DNA of 62,000 nucleotides from Neocallimastix lanati (nom. inval.). Its lineage: Eukaryota > Neocallimastigomycota > Neocallimastigomycetes > Neocallimastigales > Neocallimastigaceae. The notes under the pieces were generated by a model that made no database searches, was not told the origin of the DNA, and saw only the letters and a list, made by a program, of their open reading frames with translations. Shown here in pieces: positions 1 through 13,473 of this stretch. A program made the translations under genes and the position numbers. Every line of letters starts with the position of its first letter. Positions within the stretch are counted from its first letter, which is position 1. The stretch is taken from positions 92,501-154,500 of the forward strand of contig JACVTC010000149.1 of the NCBI GenBank assembly GCA_016946835.1. The letters are read 5' to 3'.

Positions 1-312
1 CGATATAATTTCTTGTTCATCGACAAAGAATGAATATGGCAATGGATCATCCTATTCGAAATGAAATTAGTTTAAATATATAATAAATATGAATGAATAA
101 TTATTATTATTTTTTTTTTATTACTATTAATTATGATTAATTATTCCAACTATTATATTATTAGGGATAATAAATTGTTTGTGTTAATAAATTTTCTATA
201 ATAAATTAACAATTGATTTGAAATTTAAATTTTAATTTTAATAAATTTAAACTTCTCAATATTTAAATTCCAAAATATATATTATATGATGAATAAAATA
301 ATATAAATATTG

Positions 313-346
<34 letters not shown>

Positions 347-465
347 AATATAACAACTTGATTTATGTACTGATATTTTGTTTATAAAAAGATATTATCT
401 TTTAATTGCAATAATTGTTTAATTCTTTCTCCTCTTTGTATAATTTTAAATTGAATTTTTAATCC

Positions 466-503
<38 letters not shown>

Positions 504-751
504 TATAAAAATTAAATATATATATATATAACCGGAGTATTAATTACTTCTTGATTTAATAATTGATTTAATAAAAGTTGCAATTCTTCAGTAGTAGTAG
601 CAATTGGTAAATTTAAAGCAGGTGTTTCAAAGTTACCATCAGAACTTTGAAATTGAGCAACAATGTGACCAGTTGGTTGTTCTTCTTCTGGTTCACTACT
701 TTTAGCATTTGGGTTTAATGGTTTCTTTTCATGAAATTTTGTTTCACCCAT
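1..751 (-). CDS. RSA4: Notchless/Rsa4 ribosome-assembly WD-repeat protein, N-terminal part (cut by window edge)
   Basis: Exon 1 is 548..751 (68 codons, ATG at 751) and exon 2 runs from 51 to beyond position 1; the intron 52..547 has GT and AG ends. Joined, the two exons read continuously through LLLNQLLNQE and DDPLPYSFFVDEQEI. This is the NLE domain that heads Notchless (NLE1/Rsa4), about residues 30-85 here. In the family this domain binds the MIDAS domain of the AAA protein Rea1/Midasin and drives release of assembly factors from pre-60S ribosomes. The WD40 propeller that should follow lies outside the window. YTM1/WDR12 also carries an NLE domain, but the PLPYSFFV segment fits Notchless better. 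The splice join is inferred but keeps frame and extends the family match on both sides. Confidence 0.85.
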
Positions 752-982
752 TATGAATTAAAAATTAATAAATTATATTTATAAAAATGGTATAAAAAAT
801 ATAATAACAATAAAAATAATACTAGTTATAAAAAATAATGTCGATAGATAAATTATTGTATATGCTTTAATTCTTGAAAAGAAAAATATATATATATTAT
901 TGTTTTTATAATAATAAAATTATATATTAAAAAAATTTTTTTAATAATATATATATTTTATTATTATTATTAAAAAAATATT

Positions 983-1021
<39 letters not shown>

Positions 1022-1438
1022 TATAAATAATATTTTTATTCTCCAATCAAAACTAAAAATATAATTTCAAAATATATATTTTTTTTAATAAAAAAAAAAA
1101 AAATAAAAATGAAAATTAATATTTGTTTAACTATTGATATTAAAATAAATATTTAATGAAATAAAATAAAAATAAAATAAAATAAAATAAAAAAAGAGTA
1201 ATTTTTTTGTAAATTTATACTTCATTTCTTTTCAAATTTTTATAAATATTAAATTATTTTTATTTAATTTGTTTTTTATATTTTTATTTATTTTTAGATT
1301 TTATTTTTATAATTTTTATTATATATAATATTAAATAATAAATTAAAAGGAAATAGAGTACTAAATCAACTGAAATTTTTCAAAAAATAAAAATAAAATA
1401 AAATAAAAACTAAAAATAAAATAAAAACTAAAAATAAA

Positions 1439-1496
<58 letters not shown>

Positions 1497-1722
1497 GAAA
1501 ATAATTTATTTAGAATTTAAAAATTAATTATTAAAATTTCTCTATAAAAAAAAAAAAATAATTAATTTATTTTAATAATTATAGTAAAAATTCTATCTTT
1601 TTTTTTTTTTTTTTATGTAATTATATTTAATAATATCAATAATAAATAAATAAATTAACAAAATAACTGTGTATAATTCTTATTGAAAATGTTAAAAATA
1701 AATATTATTTTATCCATTATAT
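752..1722. other. AT-rich intergenic spacer with poly(A) runs
   Basis: Almost pure A/T between two minus-strand genes. It holds an A run of 54 bases (about 1441-1494), shorter A runs near 984-1015, and short AAAAT repeats around 1160-1190 and 1385-1440. I see no coding signal. Confidence 0.7.
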
Positions 1723-2682
1723 TTAATCTGAATCATTATTATAATAATCATCATCCTTTTCTATATTCTTTGCTTTTCCCTTCTTTTCTTTCTTCATATA
1801 ACTTAAAATCTTTAAAAAATTATATAAGAAATATTATATAAGAAATAAAAATATATATATATATATATAAAAAAAAAAAAAAAAAAAAAAGAATAAATTA
1901 ATTTTTTATATTTTATAATTATATAAATTATTATACATATACATATATATTATTTATAAAACATTTAAATATTTATGTGAGAAAAAGAATTATATATTTA
2001 CTTCTTTTATATTATCATTTTGTTTATCAGAAGTTAAATTGGTAGTGAAATATGAAAAATTGAAATCTTCATTTTCAGCTTCAACATTAGCTTCTTTTTC
2101 ACGACGTCCTGTTATAATTAATAATATTTACACATATATTTATTTAATAAATTATAAATTGAAATTTAAGAATATATTATATATATATTTTTTGTTATTG
2201 AAACTTACTTAATGGATTAATAGATACTTCTTCAATATATCTTTCTTTTTCTTTTAGTTCGATATTTTGTTTTATTTGATTCTTTTTAAATTTTCTTAAA
2301 CTTGAAGTAGTTCCTGCAATAGCCTTTTTCTTTTTTATCTTTTTTTCAGTTGTTACTGGAACTGAATTTGCTTTAGTTTGTTTTTTAGCTAAACTCTCAT
2401 TAATTTTTTGAGTTAAAGGTTTTGAAGACAAAGTATTTTTTCTATTTTGCTTTTTAGTTTCTTTTAAAAGTTGATTTAAAGCTTTTTTTTTTATAATTAT
2501 ATTTATTTAAATTATTTTATTATAGAAAATTATTAAATTGTTAATAAATATTATAAAAAAAAAAATTGTATCATAAAATTATTATAAATTAGAAAAAAAA
2601 ATAAAAATAATTTTATGTTAATTTATATGTATTTAAATAAAGATATTAAAAAGTCACCTTTTTTGGATAATGCTAAAGACAT
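1723..2682 (-). CDS. Small lysine-rich protein of unknown family (4 exons)
   Basis: Four exons join in frame with GT-AG ends: 2658..2682 (starts MSLALSKK), 2209..2481, 2002..2108 and 1723..1809, giving about 163 residues and a TAA stop. The protein is highly basic, with KKIKKKKA and KKEKKGKAKN clusters, and has a long K/E/Q-rich stretch likely to be helical (about residues 60-100). It ends in an acidic tail (EKDDDYYNNDSD). No catalytic motif, signal peptide or membrane segment is visible. Basic patches plus an acidic tail are common in nucleolar ribosome-biogenesis factors, and the next gene downstream is Rsa4, but that is only suggestive. I do not recognise the family. Open frames across three introns with matching phases are the main support that the gene is real. 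Confidence 0.72.
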
Positions 2683-2784
2683 TTTTGGAATTGCTAATAT
2701 ATAATTTCTTTAAATATTTATATTTTACAAATAATAAAATATATATATATTAAATGTATTATTTATAAGAATTTCTTTTCTTTG

Positions 2785-2823
<39 letters not shown>

Positions 2824-3245
2824 TATTCAAATGGTTATTCCTGATTGTATATAAACTTATGATTGAACAGAAATTCTAATTTTAGAATGATTTCAAAATT
2901 ATACTATATATAAAAAATATAAAAAAATCATAATAATTAAAAATAAAAAAAGAAAGAAAGAAAAAATTATAAATTTTAATAAAAAAATTTTTTCTATTTG
3001 ATAATAATAATTATAATAATAACAATATTTATGATAATAAATATTAATCTTATTTTAGAATATGAAATTTTATTGGCCAATCACACAACCATAATAAAAT
3101 GTTATAAATATATATATATATGTGTTATATAAATGAATAAAATATTAAATAATTAATAATTATAATAATAGAATTAAATATATATTAATAAAACTTAAAT
3201 AAATAAAAATTATTAAAACCATTTTAAATTTTTTTAAATATATAT

Positions 3246-3288
<43 letters not shown>

Positions 3289-3373
3289 CCTCTAAATTTA
3301 TAATAAATTTAATATTTGGTAGTTTTAGAAGATTTATTAAATAGTTATAGTATATCTTTATAATTATTATTAA

Positions 3374-3619
3374 AATTATAAAGAAATATTTTTTTTTATA
3401 TATTTAAATATAAAAATTAATGTATATATGTTAAAAAAAATAAAATATATCTGTTACTTTTAACTATATTTATATATAAAGTTATTATTTATTATAAATT
3501 ATAAAGAAATATTTTTTTTTATATATTTAAATATAAAAATTAATGTATATATGTTAAAAAAAATAAAATATATCTGTTACTTTTAACTATATTTATATAT
3601 AAAGTTATTATTTATTATA
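3374..3619. repeat. Perfect 123-bp tandem duplication (2 copies)
   Basis: The block that begins near 3374 with ATTATAAAGAAATA and ends TTATTTATTATA recurs exactly 123 bp later, including a T9 run. The copies are 3374-3496 and 3497-3619. No differences are visible, so the duplication is recent or kept homogeneous. It lies in non-coding DNA. Confidence 0.9.
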
Positions 3620-4653
3620 GGTAATAGTTTAAAAAAACAAAAAATATTACTATATATTACTATTATTTCACTATAAATATTAAAAAAGTATTTCATTTTA
3701 TTTATATATATTGGTTTAATTTTTAAAAAATAAAAAAAAAATATTATTTTTTATTATATAGCATCCATCTATTATAAAAAAATATTATTAAATTTAAATA
3801 TAATTATTAAAATTATTAAAAAAAAAAAACTTAAAAATTTTCCCATAGTTTTTATTTATCGATAAATTGAAATTTATCATTTTTTAAATAATTATTGACA
3901 TCTGGAAATAATACATTATACTGATATCGATTGAGCATTTAATTAATTATTATTTTATTATTAATATCTAAATATTTAGAATTATAATCAATAAAAAAAA
4001 TATTTTAAATAAAGATGGAAATAGTAAAAAAACAATACTAATAATAAGACTATGAAGATTTAATATTCTTTTTCACGAAAGTAATAACGAAAAAAGTCAT
4101 AAAAAAAAAAGAAAAGAAAAGAAAAGAAAAGAAAGAAAATATTTTTATAGTGATAACGAAGGTGAATATAATTAGTAAAGAAAAATATAATTTAAAAAAA
4201 AAAAAAAAATTATTATAGAATTATAAATTCGAACGTTCTACTTTCACTTTCATTTAAACTTTCATTAAAGTATTTATATCTTTACCATTACTAGAGGTTT
4301 CATATAAAAATAATAATGAAAAAAAAAAAAATAAAAAATAAAAAAAAAATAAAAAAAAAAGGCATTTTTCCTGTAGAAACACCCTTGTCTACATATTGAA
4401 TTATTTCTGGAAATTGATTTATGAATTTGATTTTTGTTATATTTAAAATCTTTTTTAATTATAATGTATAAAAATAAATATGATACGAAGAGTTAATTTA
4501 TTTTCGCATTATTCTTGTTTTTATAATTTATTAAATTTATAATTTTACATCATTATTTTTTTAATTTTTCCTAACGTTATTTGTTTCCAATATTTTTGTT
4601 ATTGTCTTTTATTAAATTTATAATTCTTTTAATTATTTTTTATTATCATTTTT

Positions 4654-4705
<52 letters not shown>

Positions 4706-4719
4706 TCTATCAATGATTA

Positions 4720-4750
<31 letters not shown>

Positions 4751-4876
4751 CTAATTTTCTTATTATTATTTATTGTTTTCATTAATTAGAGTAATTTTTA
4801 TTATGAAATTATAAATTATTACCATTCTTATTTAATTATTTTATTATTATTATTATTATATTTATTTATTTATTAT

Positions 4877-4907
<31 letters not shown>

Positions 4908-5325
4908 ATAACTATTTATTTATTATATTTTTAGTATAATAATAATTATTAAATATTATTATTCAATATAATATTAACATTTATAACATTATTTAAAAAT
5001 TATTACAAAAAGAAATTTCTTGTTATCACATTTCAATTGATATATATTATATATTAATTATTAAAATGTTATTGCTTAATATTGATTCTTTTTATGTGTA
5101 GAATATATATATATACATATATTAATGTTATAAATATTACAATTATACTGCTTTACAGTATAATTTTAACTATTCATTTTTGTTACTTGTTAATTGTAAT
5201 TATTTATTCTTATTACCTTTTATATACTGAACTTGTATTATCGCTATTATTTATTATTTATTATTTATTGTGTAATTAATAATAATATAATTAATTAATT
5301 AATAATTAATAATTAATAATTAATA

Positions 5326-5571
5326 ATGAAATAATAAATAATAAATAATAAATTATAAATAATTAATAATAAATAATAAATAATAAATAATAAATAATAA
5401 ATAATAAATAATAAATAATAAATAATAAATAATAAATAATAAATAATAAATAATAAATAATAAATAATAAATAATAAATAATAAATAATAAATAATAAAT
5501 AATAAATAATAAATAATAAATAATAAATAATAAATAATAAATAATAAATAATAAATAATAAATAATAATTG
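5326..5571. repeat. Heptanucleotide array (AAATAAT)n
   Basis: About 230 bp of near-perfect AAATAAT units, preceded by irregular AATTAAT units from about 5290. A stable 7-bp period in pure A/T is visible by eye. No coding role. Confidence 0.85.
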
Positions 5572-6002
5572 TAATGAAATAATAATAATTATAATAAATT
5601 TTAATGAAATAAGAATAATAATAAATTCATGAGAAGAAAAGAAAAAAATATCTTTCGAATTATAAAATTAATTATAAATTATATTTATTCTTAATTAAAT
5701 TGTAAAATAGATTTGATTTATATTATTAATATTATTAAATAAACGGATATCCTACCAACATAAATGTAATGGATCTTAATTTAATATTCATTTTGTAATA
5801 AGCGCTTTTTCCTTTTCTTATTAGGTAATATTATAGCATATTCTTTAGTTGTTTTATTTTTTTCCCTCTCTTCTGACTAATAGTTACTAATTTTTATTAT
5901 ATAAATCAACTGTATAATTGATCTAAAGATTTACCTTGTAATCATTTATTTATATTCCATATTCTATAGTATATAGGTATTATATTTTATAATTAACTAT
6001 AA

Positions 6003-6250
<248 letters not shown>

Positions 6251-7619
6251 TGTTTGTTTGTTTGCTTGTTTAAAAAAATAGTTAATAAGCATTTATATAT
6301 ATTTTTTATATATAAAGAAATTTATTGTAGTACAATTCATTTTATAATTAATATAGTTTTAATACTATAAGAAAAAAAAAACGTTTAAGTAAAAATAAAT
6401 TAAAAAAGAAACTTTAAAAACTAAGAAATTTATTAAATGATTAAAAATAGACATTAATCAAGCTTAAAACTAAAACGTTTACTATTTATATTTATATTTA
6501 TTAAAATATATATTAATATATATTGATATATTTAATTAAGTATCTGTGATATTCACTTAATATACTTACATATATAAAATAGAAATATTTGTAGTGGTGT
6601 ATAAAATAAATAAAAAAATTAAGATATTAAAAAATATATTAATATTATATTAGGGCTATATTCCATTTTAAAAGTTTAATTATTAATATTTTAGAATTTA
6701 TCATGTATAATTCAACTCAAAAAAAAAAAAAAAAAAACATTTTTATTTTTATTACAATATTATTTGTGTAATGAAAATGTTTCAAATTTTATTTATTTTG
6801 ATTTTTTTTTTTTTTTTTTAATTTTTTTTGATTTAATTTATTTCAATTTCTATTTTTTATTTAATTAGATTGATTATATTATTTCATTTATTAAATATAA
6901 TAATATGTTAGATTATATTTATTATATTGCATTATAATAAATAGGAAATATATTATATCTTTATATAAAAATAGAAATTTAATTTATTATGATTTATTTA
7001 TATTCAATACTATTATTCCATATATTCTGCATTATTTTATATGGACAATTTTTCCACTTCCCATAAAATTAATTAATTTATAAATTAAATTTTTTATTAT
7101 TCTAAATCTAAATTTATTAAAAAAAAAAAAAAAAATTTTATTTATTTATTTATAGTATTTAATTATAAAAAAAAAAAAGTTTAAACGTGTTTTTTTTTTT
7201 TTTTTAAATTACTATTAATTATTTTAATTATTTTAATAATTAAAATATTTAGTAAATATTAATAATTGTATATTAGAACAATAGAAATAAAAAATTATAA
7301 TTACTCCAACAATTAAATATAAAATGTCAATAATCTATAATACTGAAAATTTATGCTACATATTAATTATCATTTTCATTAATAGATATTCTCTCTTTAT
7401 TATTATTATTTTTTTATTATTTTAATTAATATTACTTTTTAATATTTTATCAAATATTGTAATTAAATATTATTTGAAGTATTATAGTTTGATTTTTATT
7501 AATTATTTTTTATAATTTAATACTTTATCATTTATATCATTTTTATTATTATATTTATTATTAGTAGTAATAGGAATAGTATTATTGTCATTCTTTTTTT
7601 AAATTAGTATAATATATAT

Positions 7620-8681
7620 CCTTTTTTTATGTCAAATAAGGAAATAAATAATTTCAATATTATTCAAGTTAAATATTCTATTAAAACAACGTCACCTTTG
7701 GTGAAGGCTTTCATCAATGCTGTTTCACCATTTTTATTAGTAGCATAGAAATTTGTTCCTTTATCAAATATTTCATAATTTTAACCTTCTTTTTATATTC
7801 ACAACAAGCTATCATTTATGCAGTATCATTTTTTTTTATTAGTGGTTTTTATATTTGTCTTTTCTCAATTAAATATTCTATAATTTTGTCCTTTTTGAAA
7901 AAGCAGGTATTCATCAATGAATGATCACCATATTTATCAGTTGAGTTGCTTCTGACACTTTATTCTATTAAATATTTGGCTTTATTTCCTTTCCATTTCA
8001 ATATGTAACAATTAATGGTGTTTTACCATATTTATTTATTTATTTATTTATTTAATTTATATCTGTTTCGCTATTAATAAAATATTTTACCATATTCTTA
8101 CTTCTATATATATATACATAATAAGTAATAATGTTCTCTTATTATATTTATTTATCTGTATAATAGTGTTTCACCAAAGTTATCTTATCCATTTATATTA
8201 GCATCATGCTTTGAATAATGGGGAAGGTTCCATATCTCATATTAAAATCTATAGGTACATCATGGTCAATTAAATATTTAAAAATTATTTACTCTTTATG
8301 AGTGAAAAAGGATGTGAAAATATTGTTAAATAACATCAATAATCCATCTTATTCTTTTTTATGAATTTTAAAATATTAATTTTTAATTTTTCATTGGATA
8401 TTAATTGATTTAAATCTATAGGAAATAGTGATATAGAGATATTTTATTTTTAAATTGAAAAAGAAACCATTTAATAAACTCATCAAAAAATTTAAATCTT
8501 TTACAAATATTTTCTAATATATAATTTTTTCTACTTTTTATTAAATGTTGAATTATGATGAGAAAATATATATTCACAATCAATACAATTATTTACTTAA
8601 ATTTTTTGAATCAATTATAAAAATTTCCTTTTCTTCTAAATAAGAATAAAATGAATCATTTATCATTTCAAAATAATTCAT
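7620..8681 (-). pseudogene. Decayed ankyrin-repeat gene
   Basis: Read on the minus strand, the stretch has scattered ankyrin-type segments in different frames. NKNGETALMKAFTKGDVV lies near 7680-7740, STDKYGDHSLMNT near 7905-7950, KYGKTPLIVTY near 8005-8040, MVKYFINSETDIN near 8050-8090 and DHDVPIDFNMRYGT near 8225-8270. A possible original start, MNYFEMINDSFYSYLEEKE, begins at 8681. The ankyrin signature G-x-TPL/TAL followed by a hydrophobic helix recurs about every 100 bp, but stops and frameshifts separate the units. Ankyrin proteins form large families in many protists and gut fungi, so a dead copy is plausible. The boundaries are approximate. Confidence 0.75.
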
Positions 8682-9687
8682 ATTGATGTTATTATTGATA
8701 AATAAATATGTTAATATTTAATATATTTTAGTTTATAAAAAATATAATAAAAATAGAATTCTTCATAGTTTTTTTAATTATTAAGAGAAAATTGAATTTT
8801 ATATTATATTACATTATATATTTTATATTGTATTATCGACCTAATCTATTAAATTATTTTTATAAATATAAAGGACCTTTTTTTACATTTTTAACTACAT
8901 GTTGGTATTAACAACCAGAGATAATGTAGAAGATACTCATCATTTTTTAATTATTAACATATCAATGGTTTAAATCTATTAAAATAATTATTGTTGTTCA
9001 TGGAACAGCAACATTATAATATAACGTATTTATTAATTATTAATTATTATTAGTTATTTATTATTTATTTTTAATAATTTAGTTCATTAAATAGTAGGAT
9101 TAAAAATAAATAATGAATTTAATAATAGAGTCAGTAAGCAACAAAATGTATTTATTATTTAACTATTAATTATTAGTAATTATTTATTATTTATTTTTTT
9201 GTAATTAAATATTATTAAATTTTAACATGTATAAGCAGATACGGATTATTATATAATAAAATAATGAATAATTATTTTAATATAATAAAACAACTCTTAT
9301 TTGTATTTTATAAAAAAAAATTTATAAATATGTGTTACAAATTTATTAAATAAGATCGTTATATTAATTAAATTTGTAATAATATACTAGATAACAATTA
9401 AATAATACATTTTTTTTCAATAATTATAATTTTTTTTTTAAAACTATATGATAAAACTTTTTTATTTTTTAAACTGTATTGGTGTATACTTAATATCTGC
9501 TTTTTATTGTCCTCTATAATCATAAGACTTGTTCTTTTTTTTCCTTTATTTTTATTTTTATTTTTTTATTTATTAAATATATTTATCTCAGTTTTAATTT
9601 ATATTTATCTTATTAACATTTTGATAATATTATTTATTAAATATAAATAAATAAATAAATAAATAAGTAAATAAATAAATAAATAAG

Positions 9688-9718
<31 letters not shown>

Positions 9719-11409
9719 GTAAATAAATAAATAAATAATATACTTTATATTACACAAAAAATAAAAGATTATATAAAATAAATTAAATTTATATATCTAT
9801 TTAATTTATAATTAACATTTTGTTTAATGAAATAATATTCTAAATGTAATTGTTGTGACCAATAATATAAAAATTTTTTTATTTTTAATCAATTTAAAAA
9901 CTTTATTTAATATATTTTTTGATATATCTATTGATATGTGTTAAATTTTATTATTAAATATATCATAAATAGTAAATTTTTTTAATTTATCATATTTTTT
10001 AAACAATTTAATCATTATATTATATATAATAAATTAATATATTATATAATTTTATAATTATATTTAAATTCTAAATTTGGTAAATATAATGATTACAAAA
10101 TAAATTAATCTTGTGTAATGCTAAAAAATTAAAAAAAATTATATATTTGTGTAAATATATATGGTATATATAAATTATTTAGTTAATGAATAGTTTCATT
10201 AATAAATATATTTAATATTTTACTTATTTTCAATTAATATATTGTAATATATACTAATTAATAATAATTTATAATAAAATTTTATTTTATTTATAAATAG
10301 TAATTCATTTTGTCCTACCTTTAAATTATTTTTTTAAAGATTTTAATTAAATAATAAAATTATTGTATATCACAGTAAAGTGTAATATATAGGTATGTTA
10401 AACTAGTTTTATTTAAAATAAAACAAAAAAAAGAACAATATAAAAATCAATTGATTGAATAATATATGGAAAATAATTGCTTTTTTTAATCTATTTAATA
10501 TTAAAATAGTAATGTATTTATATTATATCAAGTCTAGTTTAAAAATAAGTAATTTATTATAATTCTATTTGAAGCACATATTAATAAATTATTAATTTTA
10601 TTATTAGTAATTATTAATAATAAGAAGAAAGAATGTATATTTAATAATTAATAATTAATTAGTATTAATAACTTTAAAAATTATAATAAATTACCAATTA
10701 ATTATTAATGGTATTATAATAATTATAATTTTATAGGAATATTATATATATATAATTAAATATATTTAATAAAATAGCTTTTATCCATTTCAAATTTTAA
10801 ATAATAATACTTAAGATATAATTTATTATTTATTTTATAATTATTTATTTATTTCTTTATTTATTATTTATTTATTGTAATTTATTATTTATTTATTATA
10901 ATTTATTATTTATTTATTATTATTTATTATCTAATTATTTATTTCTTATCTATTATTTATTTATTTATTATTTATTATTTATTTATTTATTATTTATTTA
11001 TTTAGTATTATTAATATTTATTATTAATTACTTTCTGTTATTTATTGCTTATTATTTGTTATTTATTTTTTATTATTTATTTATTTATTATGTCCCTTTC
11101 AAACAATTCTATTAATTTATTTTTTATATATTAATATATAAATTTATTTATTAATATATTGCTTTATATTAAATAATATATAGAAATATATTTTTTCATT
11201 TTTTTTTTAAAACAATAAATAAAAATTTACTCTTTTCATTCCTTTTTTTTTCTTTTTAAAAAATTTAAATAAAATAGAAAATAGTAAAAATTTTATAAAA
11301 TTTTTTTTTTATTATTGTAATTATAAAAGAGAAGTTCCTTAATTTCTCGTTTTTATATTTTATAGGAAGATTACAAAAATAATAGAAAACTAATAAATAG
11401 TTTTTCTTT

Positions 11410-11440
<31 letters not shown>

Positions 11441-12067
11441 GAAAAAATCAATTTTACTTAATAACTTAAATATAAATTCATAATAGATTATATTTAAGTT
11501 ATCAAAAAAAAATATATATTTTACTATTTATTCTTTTATATATATTTATATAAATAAAATCAAATTAGAACATTCGCAATCTTCATTTAATATATATACT
11601 TTACTTTAATTTAAATAATGTAAATATTTATTGTATTTAAAAGTATAAATATATAAAAGTAAAAATAAATACAGTATAAAGAGAAATAAACAAGTATATA
11701 GTAAAAAAAAATTGATGTTTAGGAAGGAAAGGTTTAAAATATATTTTTTTTAAAAAAAAAAAGAGAAAAAGTGTTTAGGAAGAAGTGGTTTATAATATTA
11801 AAAGAAAAAAAAATAACTGAATTTTTGAATGATAAATAGAAAATATATAAAGGAATGAATAGGATTAATAATAATTTATGTCAATTAATTAAATTGCTAT
11901 TTATATTGCTTAAAATATAAATTAAATGGCAATGAAAAAAAATAATGATTTATTAATTAAAAATAATATTTAAAAATAATATTATTTTTATAAAAGAAAA
12001 ATAAATAATTAATAAATTATTTTTTTAAATATCTATTTTTATATAATATTAGAAATAATAGACCAAA
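8682..12067. other. Gene-free AT-rich region
   Basis: About 3.4 kb upstream of the G-beta gene. It contains an (AAAT)n tract with AAGT variants near 9644-9739, TTTATTA-type degenerate repeats near 10840-11095 and A/T homopolymers (A run near 11414-11440). I see no gene. The last few hundred bases presumably hold the G-beta promoter, but no specific motif can be defended. Confidence 0.6.
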
Positions 12068-13473
12068 ATGAATGATATTATGGAAAGAATTGCCTTCACT
12101 CGTAAGGAGGTTGAACATTTAAAGGAAAAAATTAGACAAAAGAAAATATCTTTATACGATACTTCTTGTAAGTTTAATTGTTAAAAAATTTCTTTGAAAA
12201 TATAATAAAAAATCAAAAAAATTATTTTATAAAAAAAATATAATTTTTACCTTTTTAAAAAAAATTAAGTATCTTACAATAAATATGACTTTATTATAAA
12301 TATTTTTATTATATGGTTATGTTTAAATAAAATAAATAAATAAATTATTTATTAAAACAATAGTAAAAAAGGTTGCTAATGAATTAGAACCATTACCACA
12401 TGTTGATATGAAAGTTCGTCGTACCTTAAAAGGTCACTTAGCTAAAATTTATGCTATGCATTGGTCTAGTGATAACCAACATTTAATTAGTGCTTCTCAA
12501 GATGGTAAATTAATTGGTTGGGATACTTACACCACTAACAAAATATACGCTATTCCACTCAGATCATCATGGGTTATGACATGTGCTTACTCACCATCTA
12601 GAAATTTAGTTGCTTGTGGTGGTTTAGATAATATTTGTACTGTTTATAATTTAAGAACTAAGGATGGTAATATTAAGGTTGCTAGAGAACTTTCTAGTCA
12701 TGTTGGTTATTTATCATGCTGTAGATTCTTAAATGATAATCAAATTCTTACTAGTTCTGGTGATTCTACTTGTATATTATGGGATATTAGTGCTGACACT
12801 AAAATTCAAGAATTCACTGATCACACTGGTGATGTCATGAGTATCTCTTTATCTCCAAATAATAATATCTTTGTTAGTGGTGCATGTGATGCTACTGCTA
12901 AGATTTGGGATATGCGTAGTGGTAAATGTGTCCAAACATTTACAGGTCATGAATCTGATATTAACTCTGTTGAATTTTTCCCAAGTGGTGAAGCCATTGG
13001 TACTGGTTCAGATGATACCACTTGTCGTTTGTTCGATTTACGTGCTGATAATGAAATGATTCAATATCCTCAAGGTGGTACAAGTGGTATTACTTCAATT
13101 GCCTTCTCTATTTCAGGGCGTTTATTATTTGCTGGTTATGATGATTGTACTTGTAGCGTCTGGGATACCATGAAGGGTGACCGTATTGGTATATTGAATG
13201 GTCATGATAACCGTGTCAGTTGCTTAGGTGTTTCTGGTGACGGTATGGCCTTATGTACTGGTAGTTGGGATAGTACTTTAAAGGTAAGTTTAATAATAAT
13301 AACAATAAAAGGGAAAAAATAATTTTTTTTTAAAATATATAGGAGAAAATAAAAAAAATATATTAAAATTATATATATAAATTTTATTGAATTGATTAGA
13401 TTTTAAATAAAAAAACGATATTAATTTATATTTAATTTTTTTATAAAAAACTATATATTAGATCTGGGTATAA
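12068..13473 (+). CDS. Heterotrimeric G protein beta subunit (WD40)
   Basis: Three exons: 12068..12167, 12364..13283 and 13462..13473. Introns have GTAAGT donors and AG acceptors. The joined protein is 343 residues, close to the usual 340-350 of G-beta. Residues 1-45 ([19 protein letters not shown]...) match the N-terminal coiled coil that pairs with G-gamma. The family hallmark [16 protein letters not shown] follows, then seven WD40 blades with GH...D...W-D endings such as LIGWDT, CILWDI, AKIWDM and SVWDT. The last exon encodes only IWV and the stop, completing the final blade (TLK-IWV), as expected for this family. The product would act at the plasma membrane with G-alpha and G-gamma downstream of GPCRs. 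Codon use is less AT-biased than the surroundings. Very confident in family. Confidence 0.97.

Noticed and set aside
5082-5279. 65-codon hydrophobic frame
   Set aside because: Composition is typical of AT-rich non-coding DNA translated by chance; no family motif, no intron context.
5326-5571. AAATAAT array as telomeric or CRISPR-like repeats
   Set aside because: There are no spacers, the unit is pure A/T, and it is a simple-sequence array.
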